The notes under the pieces: model-generated
What the model saw: the letters and a program-made list of their open reading frames with translations, nothing else
What the model was told of the DNA's origin: nothing
The model's database searches: none
NCBI GenBank assembly: GCA_013397115.1
Contig: VWZW01000500.1
Coordinates: 931,455 to 995,454 of the forward strand
Direction: 5' to 3'
DNA length: 64,000 nt
Source of the DNA: Edolisoma coerulescens
Lineage: Eukaryota; Chordata; Aves; Passeriformes; Campephagidae
Made by a program: the position numbers and the translations under genes
Shown: positions 60,386 through 64,000 of the stretch, piece by piece
Layout of the letters: the number at the start of each line of letters is the position of its first letter
How positions within the stretch are numbered: position 1 is the stretch's first letter

Positions 60386-63300
60386 TCTCAAATACCTGAT
60401 AGGTATTAGACATACAACCCTGTCCCCCTCGACTGAATCCATTCTTAACTGTTGCTTTGAATATTCTGTCTTTCTTTAGGGGACACCATTATTTTCATTT
60501 CAAAAAAACTGAAACAGAATTTCTGGTGAGCAAGGTGACTGAAAGAGTGGAGAGTTCCATTTGCAGGGCCTGTAGAAAGTAGTGCTCAGAGGCAGGAAAA
60601 CAAAGATAAAAAGAAAATGGGAAAGTAGAAAGAATGGGGTGTATAAAGACTTTTTGCAAGTTATTTGGGACAAATAGGTTGATGAATGTTAGATTTATCT
60701 TGCTGTCAAAACACTTCTCATTTTCATCTATTTTATTGAATTAAAGTGAAAATTGAAGCGTAGTCCCCACCAACCCCGTTCTTATCTTTATAGAAAATTA
60801 CCTTGTTGCCTTTGAAAACAATATTCAGTTAGACAGCTTTAATGGGCTTTTATAACCAAGCAAAATTTACTCTGATAAGATAAGTCACTAGTGGATGGAA
60901 ATTATTAAAAAATATTAGGGCTGTTAGCTACTAATTTAAATGCTTTGCTCTAAATGGAGATGTTTGACGAGGAACTTGGATAGGATTTCTTCAAAAATGA
61001 TTCTTTGTATACTGTAACTTCTGCTTATATTGTGATTGATCTAAAGGGGCCTAGTTATGATCCTGGTGTACTGGCACTACACACAAAGAAAAGCAAAGAA
61101 AAATATGCTTCAGAACAGCATTGAAATTTCACCCGGTAGATGCAAACTCAAGGAGAACACAAAAATGTTGTAATTAGCACAATAACCAGTAGATGTAACC
61201 CCCCAGTCTGAAACAGTTAATGGTGTTTTGCACATATTGCTATAGTGATGAAGTGCAAGGAGAAGTTATTGAAGTAGTTTTGTATTTTTTTGGGTTTTCT
61301 GCTCAAGAGACAACTGAGGAGAAAGGGCTAGAGCCACTTGGACTTTTAAAATTCGTGATTTCCTTTTTCAGTGAAGAGATGTCCTCTTCCTAGCACAGGT
61401 AACAGAGTCCTTAACTCACAACTGCTCTTAACCCCAACACTCAATCTGTACGAGGTGTAAAGATACATTCTCAGCCTGCCTCTGTCTCTGCTGAGGAACA
61501 AAAACCATGCTTACAACAGAAGCAGGGTTCAAAATAGGAGTGTGGTCCATTTGGAATGAAATAGCTTCTGCAGCTGTGGTCATCCAGAAATCTTTAGAGG
61601 TGCTTATACTGACATTAGACCTCATATGGCTTTTTGATTTTTTTCTTGGTAGGATTCTGAATAATATTTTCCTTTATAGCTGTGGGATGTGTGTTGTTTA
61701 TTTTCTTCCTTTTCCCCTTGTATTACTTTTGAAAGGAAAGAATTTTCTAGTTCTTGGTATCACAGTGGACAATGAAAGTATAAGGATCTGAGCTTCTGAA
61801 AGATTAGTGGTTTCAGAGGTGACCTGCTAATATTTAGAGAAGCGTTTAAGTAAGATCAGCTCAGGTGAACAGAACTTATACACTTCATGTCCCAAGCGAT
61901 AACATGATAAAATTACATGATATTTTACATTTCTCTAGTTCTTTCCATACTTAAAATCAAGTAATGCAGTCTGTGAAAATTTTTGAAAGATTTGTCATTG
62001 TTATAGGTAAAAAGTATTTAAAAACTATCTCCTGGAAAAGAAATGGCAGCTGTGTTTTCTCCTGAATAGTTTAATTCTGTCATTATTTGATATGTTTTCA
62101 ACTAGCTGACGTGATAAACTTCATGGAATTCCAGTTTTGTGGCTTCCATTTTTGTTCTCTGTTAAAGTCAAAGCTGCTTTTTCATTTCACAAATTGGATG
62201 AAATAGAAACCCAGACACAAATGCACTGCTTCATTTAGGCAAGCAAAGGATAATACAAGTGTGGCAAAAGCTGTCTTTCTGAAGTAGATTTGGTACTTCT
62301 CAGCTCTGCCATGGGAAGTCATGGCAGTTAAGTTGTGTAGCCTTAAGGCTTTAGTAAATAAAAGTCCTTGAGGACTGTTGGCTGGCACAGACATGTGGGA
62401 ACAATCATCTTGGTTTCGAGTTGTTGCAGGGAGGAATTGCAGTTTGCACAGAGAGCCATGAAAACAGTGGCCTGATGCTTAAAAAGGAGCTGGGCTAAAC
62501 AGCTACCGTGCATGATAGCACCTAGTTAAAAAGGATATATTAATGTCCTTGGAGCAAAAAATTTTTAAAGATATATAGTTAATGAGATGGCTCTGAATTG
62601 AATTCAATTAAAGCGCAAAATGCTCTCAAATGCAGAATGCTAATTAACATTGGCTGGACTGGACTAAGTAAAAAGTGCTCGTAACAAAGATATAAAATAA
62701 TCTGTCTCCTTTGAAAAGTATTCTTTTTAGATCTTAAATCATGGAAGTGGTTAATGGTGTTAGTAAACTTTTCAGTTAGATGACTGTGCCACAGTTCTCC
62801 ATTTGTTTGATTCTTTGATTCTTGCCTTTGATTATTTAAAATATGGCATTATAACTTAGCTCTTCAAACAAATCCTTCACTTTTGCCTTTCCTACAGGAA
62901 CACACACTTTCTCCCTGCTAACATTAAATTATTTCTATGCAATAAAATTTGTAATGCACCAATATTTTTAAAAGAAATAGTAGAATTAAGTGACATTAAA
63001 TAACTTGAATCTGTATAATTGCCTTTAGTTATTATTGAGTTGCTTCCTCTGTGCTTCTCCCTTGAATGTGCTCTCTTTCTCGCACAGAAGATTAATTTAC
63101 TCATGTGATTTTCACTATTAATTTCCATATTTTTGAGAAGGAATCGTGTGGTGTGAAAAGTGGTGACAGTACCAAAGTTTTATGATGTCATTACAGACAC
63201 CATGTATGGGGGTTTTCTTGCTCTTTTATGATCATACTTTTCCTACCTGTGCTCATTCTACCAGCTGTAGTTGGTTAAAGGCTGCAAATGCATCCTGATG

Positions 63301-64000
63301 AATTTCCCCTGTAAACTCTTTGCCTCAGATCTGTCTGTTTTTGAAGTTCTTATTCCCAATAACTGGGAATGTTTCTAGTTTTACAGAAGAAACTGTGTAA
63401 GCAGTACCATGCTAGACAAAATGAAAGTTTTCAAAAGTAGAAAAAAAATTTGGTTTAAAAATGCAAATATTTCTGATACATTTGAAGCAATAAGTTACAA
63501 AACAAGGAAATAAGAGGACATTTTTGCCCAGCATTGAGAATAAGCTAAATCTAGAGAGGACAATGAGGCATTCTACAAAATCAGCAGGAAATGAGTGAAA
63601 AAGGAGCGTGAAATTGTGGAGGGGGGTTGTAGAAGATGCTGTTACGTAAGAGCACTGGGACAGGAACATCTGTACTCATGTGTAGAGCTCCTTAAACATT
63701 GTCTGAATCAGTGGAGTTCTGCTACAGTTTGTGTTGGAAATGTGTCTAAGTATTGTAAAACTAAGACCTAACAAGATAAAATGTGAGTTACAAGTCAGGT
63801 ATTTAGAGTTTTGATAATGTTAGTACTTGTGTCAAGTTGGATTGAGAAGTAGATCAGAAGATGGAATAAAATGGATAAGGATGCTTTAGTTTCTGTTTCT
63901 GTAGTGATCATTTGTCTGCCTATTTTAACATAAGAGATCAGACTGGATTTGTAGAGGTAAATCTTCATTCTGACATTTTGTAACGTGTAGTGTTGGTTCC

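Larger units (their letters stand above)
1..64000 (+). other. ERC2: ERC2 gene body, internal part (4 exons, 3 complete and 2 partial introns)
   Basis: The four exons join in frame into 272 residues matching the N-terminal to central coiled-coil region of ERC2 (CAST/ELKS2). In the known family, ERC2 is a neuronal active-zone scaffold that binds RIM, liprin-alpha, Bassoon/Piccolo and Munc13-containing complexes. Seen: all four exons are on +, in the expected order, with GT-AG borders and no stop or frameshift. ERC2 rather than ERC1 is inferred from paralog-specific residues such as NHLLQQESGNRGAEHF and VLNTEDREEEIKQIEVYKSH. Introns are about 30.6, 8.3 and 4.9 kb, plus two partial ones. The start codon, the histidine-rich N-terminal region, the C-terminal RIM-binding IWA end, the promoter and the 3' UTR lie outside the window. 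Confidence 0.95.
54787..64000 (+). other. ERC2: ERC2 intron downstream of the last exon in view (5' part)
   Basis: The intron starts at donor GTATTG and is not closed in the window: no sequence encoding VDALRLRLEEKE appears in 9.2 kb. It contains an antisense CR1 (56926-57840), a CpG-rich patch (59868-59936) and an older CR1 3' end (60240-60385). A moderately GC-rich stretch at 56030-56480 has no recognisable gene. The remaining sequence is AT-rich intron. Confidence 0.85.

Noticed and set aside
1..64000. tRNA, snRNA, snoRNA or microRNA genes, CRISPR arrays, bacterial promoters or operons
   Set aside because: No cloverleaf, box C/D pairing with matching spacing, clear hairpin precursor or regularly spaced repeats were found. 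The window is a eukaryotic gene interior.

Overview
This window is vertebrate nuclear DNA and almost certainly comes from a bird. Four short coding exons on the + strand, all with canonical GT-AG borders, lie in long AT-rich introns. The recognisable interspersed repeats are bird-type: CR1 LINE fragments, several ending in ATTCTGTGA-like 3' tails, and an avian endogenous-retrovirus LTR. Two single N bases show that the sequence is a draft assembly. The repeats suggest a neognath bird, but I cannot name the species.

The whole window lies inside one gene, ERC2 (CAST/ELKS2), a coiled-coil scaffold of the presynaptic active zone. The exons are 10139-10555, 41201-41275, 49540-49695 and 54619-54786. 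They encode 272 consecutive residues, roughly residues 220-491 of a protein usually about 957 aa long. The paralog call rests on ERC2-type stretches such as NHLLQQESGNRGAEHF and KQELSKKESELLALQ, where ERC1 differs. Both ends of the gene lie outside the window. The exon encoding the next segment (expected to start VDALRLRLEEKE) was not found before position 64000.

Layout: 1-10138 is the end of an upstream intron, with a 30-bp tandem duplication, a CTCF-like motif and an old LTR remnant (about 4747-5258). 10556-41200 is a 30.6-kb intron with few recognisable repeats: a CR1 3' end near 13.4 kb, a CR1 reverse-transcriptase fragment near 33.9 kb and a possible older LINE fossil near 39.1 kb. 41276-49539 holds a sense-oriented LTR only 61 bp after a splice donor, falsely or truly triplicated around the two N bases, plus two CR1 pieces. 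49696-54618 shows nothing recognisable. 54787-64000 holds a roughly 0.9-kb antisense CR1, an older CR1 3' end near 60.3 kb and a CpG cluster near 59.9 kb.

I found no second protein-coding gene, structural RNA gene, CRISPR array or prokaryotic feature. The other open reading frames are chance frames in introns or shadows of repeats. No undescribed biological system is visible. The most useful observations are the LTR assembly problem beside an exon, the all-phase-0 exon structure, and a few candidate regulatory or constrained intronic segments.
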